From: Methanocorpusculum sp.
Lineage (GTDB): Archaea; Halobacteriota; Methanomicrobia; Methanomicrobiales; Methanocorpusculaceae
DNA: 40,933 bases
Assembly (NCBI GenBank): GCA_030539655.1
Contig: JAUNXT010000003.1
Span: 21,183-62,115, forward strand
Direction of reading: 5' to 3'
Every line of letters begins with the position of its first letter. The first letter of the stretch is position 1. Below are positions 17,071 through 24,714 of the stretch, one piece after another. The notes under the pieces are model-generated. The model did not search any database. It worked only from the letters and a program-made list of their open reading frames with translations, and was not told the DNA's origin. Position numbers and translations under genes: made by a program.

Positions 17071-17340
17071 TCAGTCTCCGAAGACAACTTCCTGTTTGAA
17101 CATCTGCGGAAGGTGGCGGACAATGACGATGTCATCGACTGCCTTTACGATACGGTACGGCAGGATAAGCCCCGTAAAATTTTTAGTGTCGATAACTTTT
17201 TTGTTAATATCATTGAGGGCAAGCCCGCTTACTTTTTTATTGGTTACGTCGAGTATGACATCTTCGACCTTTCCGATATAAACCGCCTGCTCTGAATAGA
17301 CATGCATGTCGAAGAGTTCGGATATCTGTTTGTTAGGCAT
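17071..17340 (-). CDS. PRC-barrel domain protein
   Basis: 89 residues. VYSEQAVYIGKVEDVILDVTNKKVSGLAL matches the PRC-barrel start, and GLILPYRIVKAVDDIVIVRH the final strand. This version differs clearly from the one at 2990-3241. It lies immediately upstream of thg1 (3 nt gap), which hints at RNA-related function, as for the PRC domain of the ribosome maturation factor RimM. That link is inference. A strong TATA box (17362-17375) precedes ATG 17340. Confidence 0.85.
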   Translation of the reverse strand: MPNKQISELFDMHVYSEQAVYIGKVEDVILDVTNKKVSGLALNDINKKVIDTKNFTGLILPYRIVKAVDDIVIVRHLPQMFKQEVVFGD

Positions 17341-17361
17341 ATAATTTAGTTTTTATTTTCG

Positions 17362-17375
17362 TAATATATATTAAT
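17362..17375 (-). promoter_or_regulatory. TATA box for the PRC-thg1 pair
   Basis: TTAATATATATTAC on the minus strand lies 22-35 nt before ATG 17340, a near-consensus archaeal promoter for a leaderless or short-leader transcript. Confidence 0.55.
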
Positions 17376-17460
17376 TCCGTTCCGGTCTCCCGGGGTTGGC
17401 CCTGTGAATGAAATCTGAAATATGAGCAGATAAATAAAATCTGATAAAAATTATAAAAAA

Positions 17461-18027
17461 TTATGAGAAGAATATGCCGTCTTCTTTTATCTCATGCGCG
17501 GAGAGGATACTTTTTTTCAGATCAATTGCGGCTTCTTTCAGCGGAACGCAGAACAGGAATTTCGGGGAGTCGGCAAATCCGTGAAGTCCGATGATAATAT
17601 AGATATCTGTCGACTCTTCTTCTGCGAATTTTACCAGTTTATCATAGGTTTCCTGTGTGGTCCACGGAAGATACGGTTCACCGTCTTCTCCGATAAACAT
17701 CTGGCTTCTGTAGCAGGTCACTGCATCATATCGTCTCTGTGTGCTGTTTGCAAGAATTATGAGATTGGGGGTTCCCGGTTCTCTAACATCGCGCACCGCG
17801 CATGAGTACGCGCCCCCAAGACGTTTTTCAACATATGCGGCAAATACAGCCTGAAGTTCCGGGTTTGTATCGTCTGGGACATCATTTGGTCCGGGATACC
17901 AGATTCCTATTGCGCGCTCAACAGTTCCAAGTATCTGTCCTTTAGAGAATGCCTGTTTAAACCGCTCTGCCCTGCTGGAGGTACGCAGTTTTTTTATGGA
18001 TTCTGGTGTTTGTTCTTCTTCTGACAC
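17461..18027 (-). CDS. Unknown protein linked to glutamine synthetase
   Basis: 188 residues from a GTG at 18027, only 2 nt after the glnA stop, so it is almost certainly co-transcribed with glnA. I do not recognise the family. It is soluble, with a charged N-terminus (SEEEQTPESIKKLRTSSRAE) and a mixed alpha/beta body: IGIWYPGPNDVPDD, TPNLIILANSTQRRYDAVTCY, ESTDIYIIIGLHGFADS and KFLFCVPLKEA. No catalytic motif, metal site or DNA-binding motif could be identified. Possible roles linked to nitrogen assimilation follow from position only. Confidence 0.75.
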   Translation of the reverse strand: MSEEEQTPESIKKLRTSSRAERFKQAFSKGQILGTVERAIGIWYPGPNDVPDDTNPELQAVFAAYVEKRLGGAYSCAVRDVREPGTPNLIILANSTQRRYDAVTCYRSQMFIGEDGEPYLPWTTQETYDKLVKFAEEESTDIYIIIGLHGFADSPKFLFCVPLKEAAIDLKKSILSAHEIKEDGIFFS

Positions 18028-18029
18028 GA

Positions 18030-19532
18030 TTATGCGATGTGGATGTATTCGTTTACCAGTGCTGCAAATTTCTTATCGTCGCCTAAGATTTTATCGGAAA
18101 GTCCCTTGTCCTTGTAAGCTTTCAGTTTTTCAATCTGGGCGTCGATGACGCCAGCAGGGAAGATGTCATTCTTTTCGAACAGCTCACGCTTTTTATCCAG
18201 GACTTCTGCCGATTCAAAGCAGCAGGTCGGAAGCTGGTTTAAGGTTTTGAGGAAGTTTACATATTCTTTGTCGAAGATGTTTCCTGAGGCATAGAGTTTG
18301 TCTGCGACTTCAAGTGCATCAGGCATTTCAAGTCCGTGCATTGCTCCGGCGATTAATGCAGCCACAGTTTCATAGAGCTGCGCTGAGCCGTCTGCTACGC
18401 GGTACTCAAAGGTCTGCTTGGACATCTTATCTGTCTTTCTCTTAAGTCCGAAGTTTGCCTCGGCTGCCATATCGTTTGATGCATTCCATCCAAGCGGGAC
18501 ACGGACAACCACCGAGCGGTTTCTATCTCCCCAGCAGATGTAAGTGGGTGCCTCCTGGTGGGGCACGAGACGCAGATATGATGTCGGAATGGTGTTTCCG
18601 AATGCGGTTACGGCGTCCCCTACATCGAGGATTCCTGCTATCATGCGCTTTGCAGTATCGGACAATACACCGTCTTTGACCATGAGGTTTTTCCCATTCT
18701 TCTCAGCAAGCATATGGAAGTGCATCCCGGACCCTGCTTTTCCGACGGTGATTTTCGGTGCAAAGGAAACCGTTACTCCATACTGAGCGCCGAGGTTTCG
18801 AAGAATCCATTTTGCTAAGATAATCTCTTCAACGGCAAGGACCGGAGATACGGGAAGGAACTCGATTTCATGCTGTTCGTAGTATTTTCCGTCTTTGGTG
18901 AAGCATCCGACTTCTGAGTGTCCGTATTTGATTTTACCTCCGGCTTTTGCTATCATCTGCATGGCCTCAACGCGCATATCCTCAAATTTGCAGAATGGTG
19001 CTGATTCGTGGTATCCTTTCTGGTCGCATCCAGGATAGAACTCTTCTTCATCACAGATGACATAGTACTCGAGTTCTCCCAATGTCTTGAACTCCATGCC
19101 GGTATTTTTCTTGAATGCCTGTACTGCCTGAGACAAGATGTACTCAGGTGCGGATGCCAGCGGTTTTCCTGTATTGTCATAGTATGAACAGAGCAGGTCA
19201 AGCGTGGGAATTTCCGCAAACGGGTCAATGAATGCAGTAGCGTAGCGCGGGATAACGTAGAGGTCGGAACTCCCTGCCTCAATGAATGGGAAGATGTTGC
19301 TTCCGTCGACACGTTCTCCGTCGGAAAGAATTGTTTCAAGGTACTCTTTCGAGGAGATTACGAAGTTTAATGTCTTTAATTTCCCGTCTGCTGCCGCATA
19401 ATGGAAGTTGACAAAGCGGATTCCGTTGTCTTCACAGAAGCGGACGATGTCGTCTTTGGTGAAGAACTCCGGAGCCTTTTTCAGATACTGAACCAAATCG
19501 TTCGGGTTCATTAAAATCTCGGCGTCATTCAT
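18030..19532 (-). CDS. glnA: Glutamine synthetase (GS I-like, divergent)
   Basis: About 500 residues from ATG 19532; an upstream in-frame ATG at 19577 lies before the TATA box and is unlikely. Active-site motifs are present: LGELEYYV (metal-binding Glu), YEQHEIEFLP, GKAGSGMHFHMLAEKNGKNL (ATP/metal site), TSYLRLVPHQEAP and WGDRNRSVVVRVPLG. Typical archaeal GS I has about 440 residues, and the extra length here is in the C-terminal third, where VADKLYASGNIFDKEYVNFL replaces the usual ending. It makes glutamine from glutamate, ammonia and ATP. No adenylylation-site sequence was recognised. It leads an operon with the unknown gene at 17461-18027. Confidence 0.87.
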   Translation of the reverse strand: MNDAEILMNPNDLVQYLKKAPEFFTKDDIVRFCEDNGIRFVNFHYAAADGKLKTLNFVISSKEYLETILSDGERVDGSNIFPFIEAGSSDLYVIPRYATAFIDPFAEIPTLDLLCSYYDNTGKPLASAPEYILSQAVQAFKKNTGMEFKTLGELEYYVICDEEEFYPGCDQKGYHESAPFCKFEDMRVEAMQMIAKAGGKIKYGHSEVGCFTKDGKYYEQHEIEFLPVSPVLAVEEIILAKWILRNLGAQYGVTVSFAPKITVGKAGSGMHFHMLAEKNGKNLMVKDGVLSDTAKRMIAGILDVGDAVTAFGNTIPTSYLRLVPHQEAPTYICWGDRNRSVVVRVPLGWNASNDMAAEANFGLKRKTDKMSKQTFEYRVADGSAQLYETVAALIAGAMHGLEMPDALEVADKLYASGNIFDKEYVNFLKTLNQLPTCCFESAEVLDKKRELFEKNDIFPAGVIDAQIEKLKAYKDKGLSDKILGDDKKFAALVNEYIHIA

Positions 19533-19551
19533 ATTATGAATATTATTTGTG

Positions 19552-19565
19552 CTAATAAGATAAAA
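19552..19565 (-). promoter_or_regulatory. TATA box for glnA
   Basis: TTTTATCTTATTAG on the minus strand lies 20-33 nt before ATG 19532, supporting that start. No clear GGAA-N6-TTCC NrpR operator was found next to it. Confidence 0.4.
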
Positions 19566-19716
19566 CCTCTGCGGCATGATATTTCGACTGGAGTTTTGGA
19601 GGTCAGTTCCGCAGCTGGATAGGTGGTCTGTTTTCCTAGCAGTGTCTGCTCATAAATAAATTAAAAACCGTAATTTAGACGAAAAAAAGAGAGCTTTAAT
19701 CCCCGGCCTATTGTCT

Positions 19717-19761
19717 ATGTACACATGGGGCCGCATACTCTCCATCAAAAGAAGGAAGTAA
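19717..19761 (+). CDS. Possible 14-aa leaderless ORF in the glnA upstream gap
   Basis: MYTWGRILSIKRRK, a basic 14-residue peptide on the plus strand. Upstream, CGAAAAAAAG and CTTTAATC resemble BRE and TATA about 20-40 nt before the ATG. Downstream, CTTTTTGTCTTTTCC looks like a terminator. It lies between divergent glnA and the convergent end of the lipid operon. It could equally be a short non-coding transcript or chance. Confidence 0.15.
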   Translation: MYTWGRILSIKRRK

Positions 19762-19801
19762 TCTTTTTGTCTTTTCCGGCAGCAGCTTTAAATGTAGTGT
19801 T

Positions 19802-20449
19802 TTACTCTTTCTTTCCTTCTCTTTTGAGATCACGGACGCCCATTACAAACCGCTGAATTGCAGTGATATGTCCGAGAACACCGTAGATTATCAGGAGCCA
19901 TCCGAGGAAAGAAAGCCCCAGGAATACCGGGTCTGGGTAGATGAACTCGGCAACTCCAAGCACAATCAGCAGAATCAGCCGGTCAGCTCTTCCTAAAACA
20001 CCGCCGTAGTTTCGTTTCAGCCCGACTGCCTGTGCCTGTGTTCCCATGTAGGAGGAAAGCAGAACCCCGGTGATGGCAAAAATACCAATGACCCATGCCG
20101 GAACGGGGCAGGTCCATGCATTTGTCCCCATAATGCCCCAGACGAGGATACCAATAATAATCGCGCAGTCTGCATAACGGTCAAAGACATGGTCAAGGTA
20201 ATCTCCAATAGGGTTTGCCTTGTTCATGTAGCGTGCCAACGCGCCGTCCAGAACATCAAAGACTGCATTTAGCAAAACAAGGATAACGCCAAGAAGCGGT
20301 TTTCCAAATGCAAAAGCCACGCCTGCGCCGAACGCGCAGAATAACGACACGATTGTCCATCCGTTCGGAGTGACGGGAAGATGGGAGAAGAATTTTGCGA
20401 CAGGGGTTAATATCCACTGGATTTTCGGGCGAAGGGATTCAAGACTCAT
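19802..20449 (-). CDS. CDP-alcohol phosphatidyltransferase, probably archaetidylinositol-phosphate synthase-like
   Basis: 215 residues, a polytopic membrane enzyme with about six helices. The complete CDP-OH-P catalytic signature D65-x2-D68-G69-x2-A72-R73-x8-G82-x3-D86-x3-D90 is visible in FDVLDGALARYMNKANPIGD and the following YLDHVFDRYAD. The enzyme joins a CDP-activated diether lipid to a polar alcohol. The N-terminal context (SHLPVTPNGWTIVSLFCAF) is most like archaetidylinositol-phosphate synthases, but headgroup specificity cannot be fixed by reading. Its ATG overlaps the stop of the kinase gene by 4 nt. It ends the three-gene operon that starts with the acyltransferase at 22165. Confidence 0.88.
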   Translation of the reverse strand: MSLESLRPKIQWILTPVAKFFSHLPVTPNGWTIVSLFCAFGAGVAFAFGKPLLGVILVLLNAVFDVLDGALARYMNKANPIGDYLDHVFDRYADCAIIIGILVWGIMGTNAWTCPVPAWVIGIFAITGVLLSSYMGTQAQAVGLKRNYGGVLGRADRLILLIVLGVAEFIYPDPVFLGLSFLGWLLIIYGVLGHITAIQRFVMGVRDLKREGKKE

Positions 20450-20955
20450 AGATTCATCACATATTCAGACCAGTCAATTGAGCCGAAGGCCGCCGGAAGT
20501 TTTCCTTCGGTAAATGCTAAAATCAGGTCTGCAGTTTTTTCAGCATCTATATTTGTTGTATCTATCTCAAATAGTTGTTCAGGCTTATATGCATTAACAG
20601 CCTCAATCAGGATAACGTCAAGTGCTTCGGCTTCGGCGTTTTCCCGAATTTTTTCAGAGGAGTAGCCGCGGCTGTTCAGGCGCTCTTTCAGTACATCGGG
20701 TCTGCACCGGAGAATAATCAGTTTATCGCAGGGAAGGTAATGCGCAAGCATACCTTCCGCAAATCCGTCTATGCCGGATTTTATAACTGAATCTGCCCAT
20801 GCATCGGTGTCAATAATGTCCGAGTCGTCTTCATTTCCAATAACAAACGGAGAAACCGTTGTTTTCAGATCAAGGACCCGAATACCTCGTTTTCGAAGCG
20901 TTTCTGCAACGGTGGTTTTCCCCGAGCCCGGTGTACCTGTAATTCCTGTCAGCAT
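20446..20955 (-). CDS. Fap7/hCINAP-type adenylate kinase family protein
   Basis: 169 residues. The P-loop GTPGSGKT spans 7-14, followed by RGIRVLDLKTTV. Later DKLIILRCRPDVLKERLNSRGYS is the lid/arginine region of the archaeal putative adenylate kinase family related to Fap7. Fap7 has ATPase and AMP-kinase activity and acts in small-subunit rRNA maturation, where it binds Rps14 (uS11). The start lies 1 nt after the acyltransferase stop, and the end overlaps the CDP-alcohol phosphatidyltransferase by 4 nt. The lipid-operon placement probably reflects transcriptional packing and not a shared pathway. Confidence 0.88.
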   Translation of the reverse strand: MLTGITGTPGSGKTTVAETLRKRGIRVLDLKTTVSPFVIGNEDDSDIIDTDAWADSVIKSGIDGFAEGMLAHYLPCDKLIILRCRPDVLKERLNSRGYSSEKIRENAEAEALDVILIEAVNAYKPEQLFEIDTTNIDAEKTADLILAFTEGKLPAAFGSIDWSEYVMNL

Positions 20956-20956
20956 A

Positions 20957-22165
20957 TCAGTAATACTCTTTTCCGATTAGGAACCGGTACAGCACCATGT
21001 ATTTGAACGCGGAGCGCGGAAATTCCGATTCAACTTCATAGTAGGTTCCATCCTTCAGTGAGAAGAGAATCTTCATCTGCAGCGAAAAAGCAAATCCAGC
21101 GATGTCACTGAACGGGAATACAAATGTCTTTTCAGGGGAGTGAAACTCGAATCTGTCTTTGTAAATCCCGAATGTTCCTTTTCCCATGCAGTCAACACTT
21201 TTAAGTGCGCCGATTTTGTTTAATATCTGACAATCATCTGATTCAACCGGTTTGTCATCGGGATAGGTGAGGAACTCTGGGACTTTGCTCTTCAGATAGT
21301 CACGCTGCCAGTGGTCCCAGGATGCGATGTTGTCAATAATCAGCTCTCCACCGTCAACCGGTTCAAAAAGCCCGTATTCATTAAATCTGACTGTGTATCC
21401 GCATTCACAGGAGAGTTTGTCGTCTTTGCTGGTCAGTTTTCCTAAAGTGTGGCACTTCGGGCAGACGTAAAGGGTTGTTTCAAGATTTTCTGCGAGGACA
21501 GGACCGATGTACGGTGTCGGGTTTTTCTTCTGGTCCTCAAAGGTGTTGACATACATATCTTCATTGATAATCTTGTTGATTTCGTCAACATTCATCTTTT
21601 GCAGTTCTTCCGCACGGTATTCGCGGACGAACTCCCCCCACATCTTTCCTTTTCGGGGATGCTTACCCCAGCGGGGTCTGCGCAGGTATCCTCCGTGAAT
21701 CCGGTATGTTACAAGTCCTGCACCAAGAGCAGCACATTCTTTGACCAGTTTCCCGGTTGCAGGTGAGATAAAGGCTGATTCTCCGTTGATTGAACGAGTA
21801 CCTTCCGGACTCATCCACACATTTCCTCCTGCTTTTAAGACCTCTTTCATCTCTGCAATCATGTCATCTGCAGGAGCTCCTTTCTTTCTGATGACAAGAC
21901 CGTCAAGGCAGAGGACAAAGCGGCGCAGAAATTTGTTTCTGAATAAATGTTCTCCTGCGACGAAGTACATCTGTTTTTTTAAGGGAATCCCTACCAGCAG
22001 AAAATCCCAGAGGGTTGTGTGGTTTGATATGGCAAGGTAGGGTGTGTGTGTCTTCGGTACTTTGTCCCAAGTATAATGCAGTCCGAACCGTACATATGGT
22101 CTGGCAAAGAAGACAACAACTGCATATGTTATCCTATACCATCTGATAAGAGCACGTGATACCAT
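20957..22165 (-). CDS. PlsC-like acyltransferase with a cysteine-rich extension
   Basis: 402 residues. The PlsC/AGPAT acyltransferase motifs are intact: H49-TTLW-D54 (HX4D) in AISNHTTLWDFLLVG, the FVAGEHLFRN segment, and PEGTRS (120-125). An N-terminal hydrophobic stretch suggests membrane association. After about residue 215 comes a region with C235-x2-C238 and C253-x-C255 (YVCPKCHTLGKL ... LSCECGYTV), probably a zinc ribbon, then about 145 residues of unknown type ending FKYMVLYRFLIG. Bacterial PlsC acylates lysophosphatidate. Archaeal lipids are ether-linked, so the acceptor here is unknown. It is the first gene of the operon with the kinase and the CDP-alcohol phosphatidyltransferase. Confidence 0.85.
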   Translation of the reverse strand: MVSRALIRWYRITYAVVVFFARPYVRFGLHYTWDKVPKTHTPYLAISNHTTLWDFLLVGIPLKKQMYFVAGEHLFRNKFLRRFVLCLDGLVIRKKGAPADDMIAEMKEVLKAGGNVWMSPEGTRSINGESAFISPATGKLVKECAALGAGLVTYRIHGGYLRRPRWGKHPRKGKMWGEFVREYRAEELQKMNVDEINKIINEDMYVNTFEDQKKNPTPYIGPVLAENLETTLYVCPKCHTLGKLTSKDDKLSCECGYTVRFNEYGLFEPVDGGELIIDNIASWDHWQRDYLKSKVPEFLTYPDDKPVESDDCQILNKIGALKSVDCMGKGTFGIYKDRFEFHSPEKTFVFPFSDIAGFAFSLQMKILFSLKDGTYYEVESEFPRSAFKYMVLYRFLIGKEYY

Positions 22166-22294
22166 GATATATTATTTTATTTGTTGCAAAGGGAGATAAA
22201 GATAGAGGGAATGAGCAGGGAGACTATGAGTCACATTATATTCTAATCTAAATATTGAGTATAAACTCCCAAAATCGCTCGCAAAACACAAAAG

Positions 22295-22368
22295 CGGGCC
22301 CGGAGGGATTTGAACCCCCGACGTTCGGATTAAGAGTCCGACGCTATGCCTGACTAAGCCACGGGCCC
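22295..22368 (-). tRNA. tRNA-Lys (anticodon CTT)
   Basis: A 74-nt cloverleaf on the minus strand. The acceptor stem GGGCCCG pairs with CGGGCCC and the discriminator is G. The anticodon loop CTCTTAA (anticodon CTT) is closed by CGGA/TCCG, and the T arm is GGGGGTTCAAATCCCTC. CCA is not encoded and no intron is present. A TATA-like AGTATAAATAC lies upstream near 22402-22412, and T-rich sequence follows the 3' end. Confidence 0.96.
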
Positions 22369-22450
22369 AGTTAAAATTTGACATTACATGTATGTCTCTT
22401 ATGTATTTATACTTTATCAAACGTCTTCCCCCATCTCAGTCATAAGAAGG

Positions 22451-22461
22451 TCTTTTATACC
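22451..22461 (+). promoter_or_regulatory. TATA box for the RCK/DHH gene
   Basis: TCTTTTATACC lies 23-33 nt before ATG 22484. It supports this start over the in-frame ATG at 22388 and implies a leaderless transcript. Confidence 0.5.
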
Positions 22462-22483
22462 TCAACATATCAAACACGTAAGT

Positions 22484-24088
22484 ATGACGAAAAAGAAAGC
22501 GGAAACCAAGCAGGGTACTATCCTCCCCCCTCCCGAAGAAGTGGAAGAAACGGTTAAGGTTAATAAACCTGTGAAGACACCCGCTGTGAAACCAACTGAA
22601 CATCCGGTCGAACCGTCCAATAAAAAAATAAAATACATAATATTCGGCTGTGGAAGCCTTGGCTACAACATCCTCGAAGAACTCCACGAAGATGATGAAA
22701 ATGTTCTTCTCATCGATATAGACGAAAAACGTCTGCAGGATCTTCGTGACCATAGACACCAGGTGATGGCAGGAGATATGCTCTCAGATGCTCTCTACAT
22801 GAAAATTCCGGAGCCGGAGGCTGCATTTGTTGTATCCACAAGTAAGGAGGCAAACCTTTCCGCGGTGGTGCACCTGCACAATAAATTCCCGCAGTGTAAC
22901 ATCGTTGCACGCTCGATAGATCCGTTTTCAACAGAGGAACTGGCGGATAACGGAGCGGATGTTGTACTCTACCCCCAGACTGTCTTTGCCCGTTCTGCAT
23001 TAAATCACATGGAGGTTTTGCGGGCAACAAGAAGTGCACAAAAGCTTCATAACCTGCTTAGTTCATGGGAAGGAACCCTTGGAATAATTACCCATAAAAA
23101 TCCGGATCCCGATGCAATCTCCTCTGCTATGGCATTAGCTGCAATCACAGAGGATGCCACTGCAGGAAAACTTAAATGCAGGATTCTCTATGAAGGAAAC
23201 GTCGGTCATCAGGAAAACCGTGCATTCGTAAATCTTTTTGAAATCAAAATGGAACGACTCACGCCGGAAATTCTGGCTGAGTGCAGCCATCTGGCGCTTG
23301 TTGACTGCGGAGGCCCCGGAATAAACAATGATCTTCCGGAAGATACTCCGGTTGACATCATTATTGATCACCACAGTCAGGAGGGAGTGGCACGTAAGAT
23401 AACTCCGGCATTTGTTGACATAAGAGAAGAGGCAGGAGCAACAGCATCGGTTCTTTCACAGTACATACAGGAACTCTACATCACAATAGACACCAAGGTC
23501 GCAACCGCACTCTTTTACGGAATACGTTCTGATACAAAAGATTTCCAGAGAAATATTTATCCGCAGGATATGCATAATGCCGCATATCTGCTTCCCTTTA
23601 CCGACAAAGCACTTCTGGAACTGGTCATGACACCATCTATATCAAAGGAAACACTTGACATAATGGGAAGAGCTATTCAGAACAGTGTCATAAAACAGGG
23701 ATATCTTGGCTCCAACGTAGGTTACATACGAAACCGTGACGCTCTTCCGCAGGCAGCGGAGATGCTCCTTAATCTTGAGGGGGTGAATACAGCATTTGTG
23801 TATGGTATCACTGATACTGCCATCGTCTGTTCGGGAAGAAACCGCGATGTAAGGCTGCATCTGGGTGATGTGATGAAAGAAGCCTTCTCTTCAATCCCCG
23901 GAGCATCGGCAGGAGGTCATGCAACAATGGCCGCACTCTCCATCCCTCTCTCCACATTTACCCTCGCAAAAGACAAAGAAAAACTGCTTGACATGGTTGT
24001 CGATCCGATTATGAAAAACTTAATAAGACTTCTCGGTCTGACAAAAGATGAGGAAGAGAACGAGCCGCAGAAAGAGATTCGTGCATGA
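22484..24088 (+). CDS. RCK-N/DHH-DHHA1 phosphoesterase
   Basis: 534 residues. After a charged N-terminal tail, residues about 48-170 form an RCK (TrkA-N) Rossmann domain with YIIFGCGSLGYNILEEL and LLIDIDEKRLQDL. Next is a DHH phosphoesterase with NPDPDAIS (about 206-213), LALVDCGGPG and IIIDHHSQ (about 292-299), then a DHHA1 domain with GASAGGHATMAAL (about 473-485). This fusion is common in euryarchaea. DHH-DHHA1 enzymes cleave small oligonucleotides or cyclic dinucleotides such as c-di-AMP and pApA. That is worth noting because a diadenylate cyclase is encoded at 34896-35708, but the substrate is unproven. The stop overlaps the mptE start by 4 nt. Confidence 0.9.
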   Translation: MTKKKAETKQGTILPPPEEVEETVKVNKPVKTPAVKPTEHPVEPSNKKIKYIIFGCGSLGYNILEELHEDDENVLLIDIDEKRLQDLRDHRHQVMAGDMLSDALYMKIPEPEAAFVVSTSKEANLSAVVHLHNKFPQCNIVARSIDPFSTEELADNGADVVLYPQTVFARSALNHMEVLRATRSAQKLHNLLSSWEGTLGIITHKNPDPDAISSAMALAAITEDATAGKLKCRILYEGNVGHQENRAFVNLFEIKMERLTPEILAECSHLALVDCGGPGINNDLPEDTPVDIIIDHHSQEGVARKITPAFVDIREEAGATASVLSQYIQELYITIDTKVATALFYGIRSDTKDFQRNIYPQDMHNAAYLLPFTDKALLELVMTPSISKETLDIMGRAIQNSVIKQGYLGSNVGYIRNRDALPQAAEMLLNLEGVNTAFVYGITDTAIVCSGRNRDVRLHLGDVMKEAFSSIPGASAGGHATMAALSIPLSTFTLAKDKEKLLDMVVDPIMKNLIRLLGLTKDEEENEPQKEIRA

Positions 24089-24714
24089 AGTTTGATGTCT
24101 GGGAGCCGTATTATACCAGAATCCTGGACTACTTCGGATTTTCACGTGAGGATGATGAGCGTGCAGCAGAGCTTCTTTCCACTCTCTTAACGCGTGATGA
24201 TTTCCCCCTCCTGAAAGAACGCATCGCAGGAAAACATATTGTTGTTGCAGGAAATGCCCCGTGTTTGGCAGGTGAGGCAGAAGGAACTGAGTTTACCGGA
24301 TACACCGTAATCGCAGCAGATGCCGCAGCACGGACACTTGCAAACTGTGGAATCACTCCGGATATCATTTTTACCGATCTGGATGGATTAGATGATGATG
24401 TGCTGGAGATGAACAAAAAAGGGACCCTCATCGCAGTCCATGCACATGGAGACAACATTCCACTTCTCAAATCATGGGTGCCTAAAATAAAAGGTCCTGT
24501 CATTGGAACGACACAGTCTGCCCCGTTCAAAAATATCTATAATTTTGGAGGATTCTCGGATGGAGACCGCTGTGTATTTGCTGCATATGAGTTAGGAGCG
24601 GCAGATGTTTGTCTGATTGGGTTTGATCTTGATGACAAATTGGTTGATCCGGTAAAACATGGAAAACTGCAGATTGCCAGAAAACTTCTGCATCTCGCAG
24701 GCCATGATATCTGA
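24085..24714 (+). CDS. mptE: 6-hydroxymethyl-7,8-dihydropterin pyrophosphokinase (MptE)
   Basis: 209 residues of the DUF115/MptE family, with AGKHIVVAGNAPCLAGEAEG, VIAADAAARTLANCGITPDI and IFTDLDGLDDDV (the Asp-rich catalytic loop), LIAVHAHGDN, GTTQSAPF, GGFSDGDRCVFAAYELGA and LIGFDLDD. MptE activates the pterin for condensation in tetrahydromethanopterin synthesis. It is the archaeal replacement for bacterial FolK and marks this genome as a methanogen or close relative. The gene is coupled to its neighbours: 4-nt overlap upstream and 11-nt overlap with the radical SAM gene downstream. Confidence 0.92.
   Translation: MKFDVWEPYYTRILDYFGFSREDDERAAELLSTLLTRDDFPLLKERIAGKHIVVAGNAPCLAGEAEGTEFTGYTVIAADAAARTLANCGITPDIIFTDLDGLDDDVLEMNKKGTLIAVHAHGDNIPLLKSWVPKIKGPVIGTTQSAPFKNIYNFGGFSDGDRCVFAAYELGAADVCLIGFDLDDKLVDPVKHGKLQIARKLLHLAGHDI

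Noticed and set aside
19598-19610. NrpR nitrogen-repressor operator upstream of glnA
   Set aside because: GGAGGTCAGTTCC resembles GGAA-N6-TTCC, but the half-site is GGAG and the spacer is 5, so it does not meet the known pattern.
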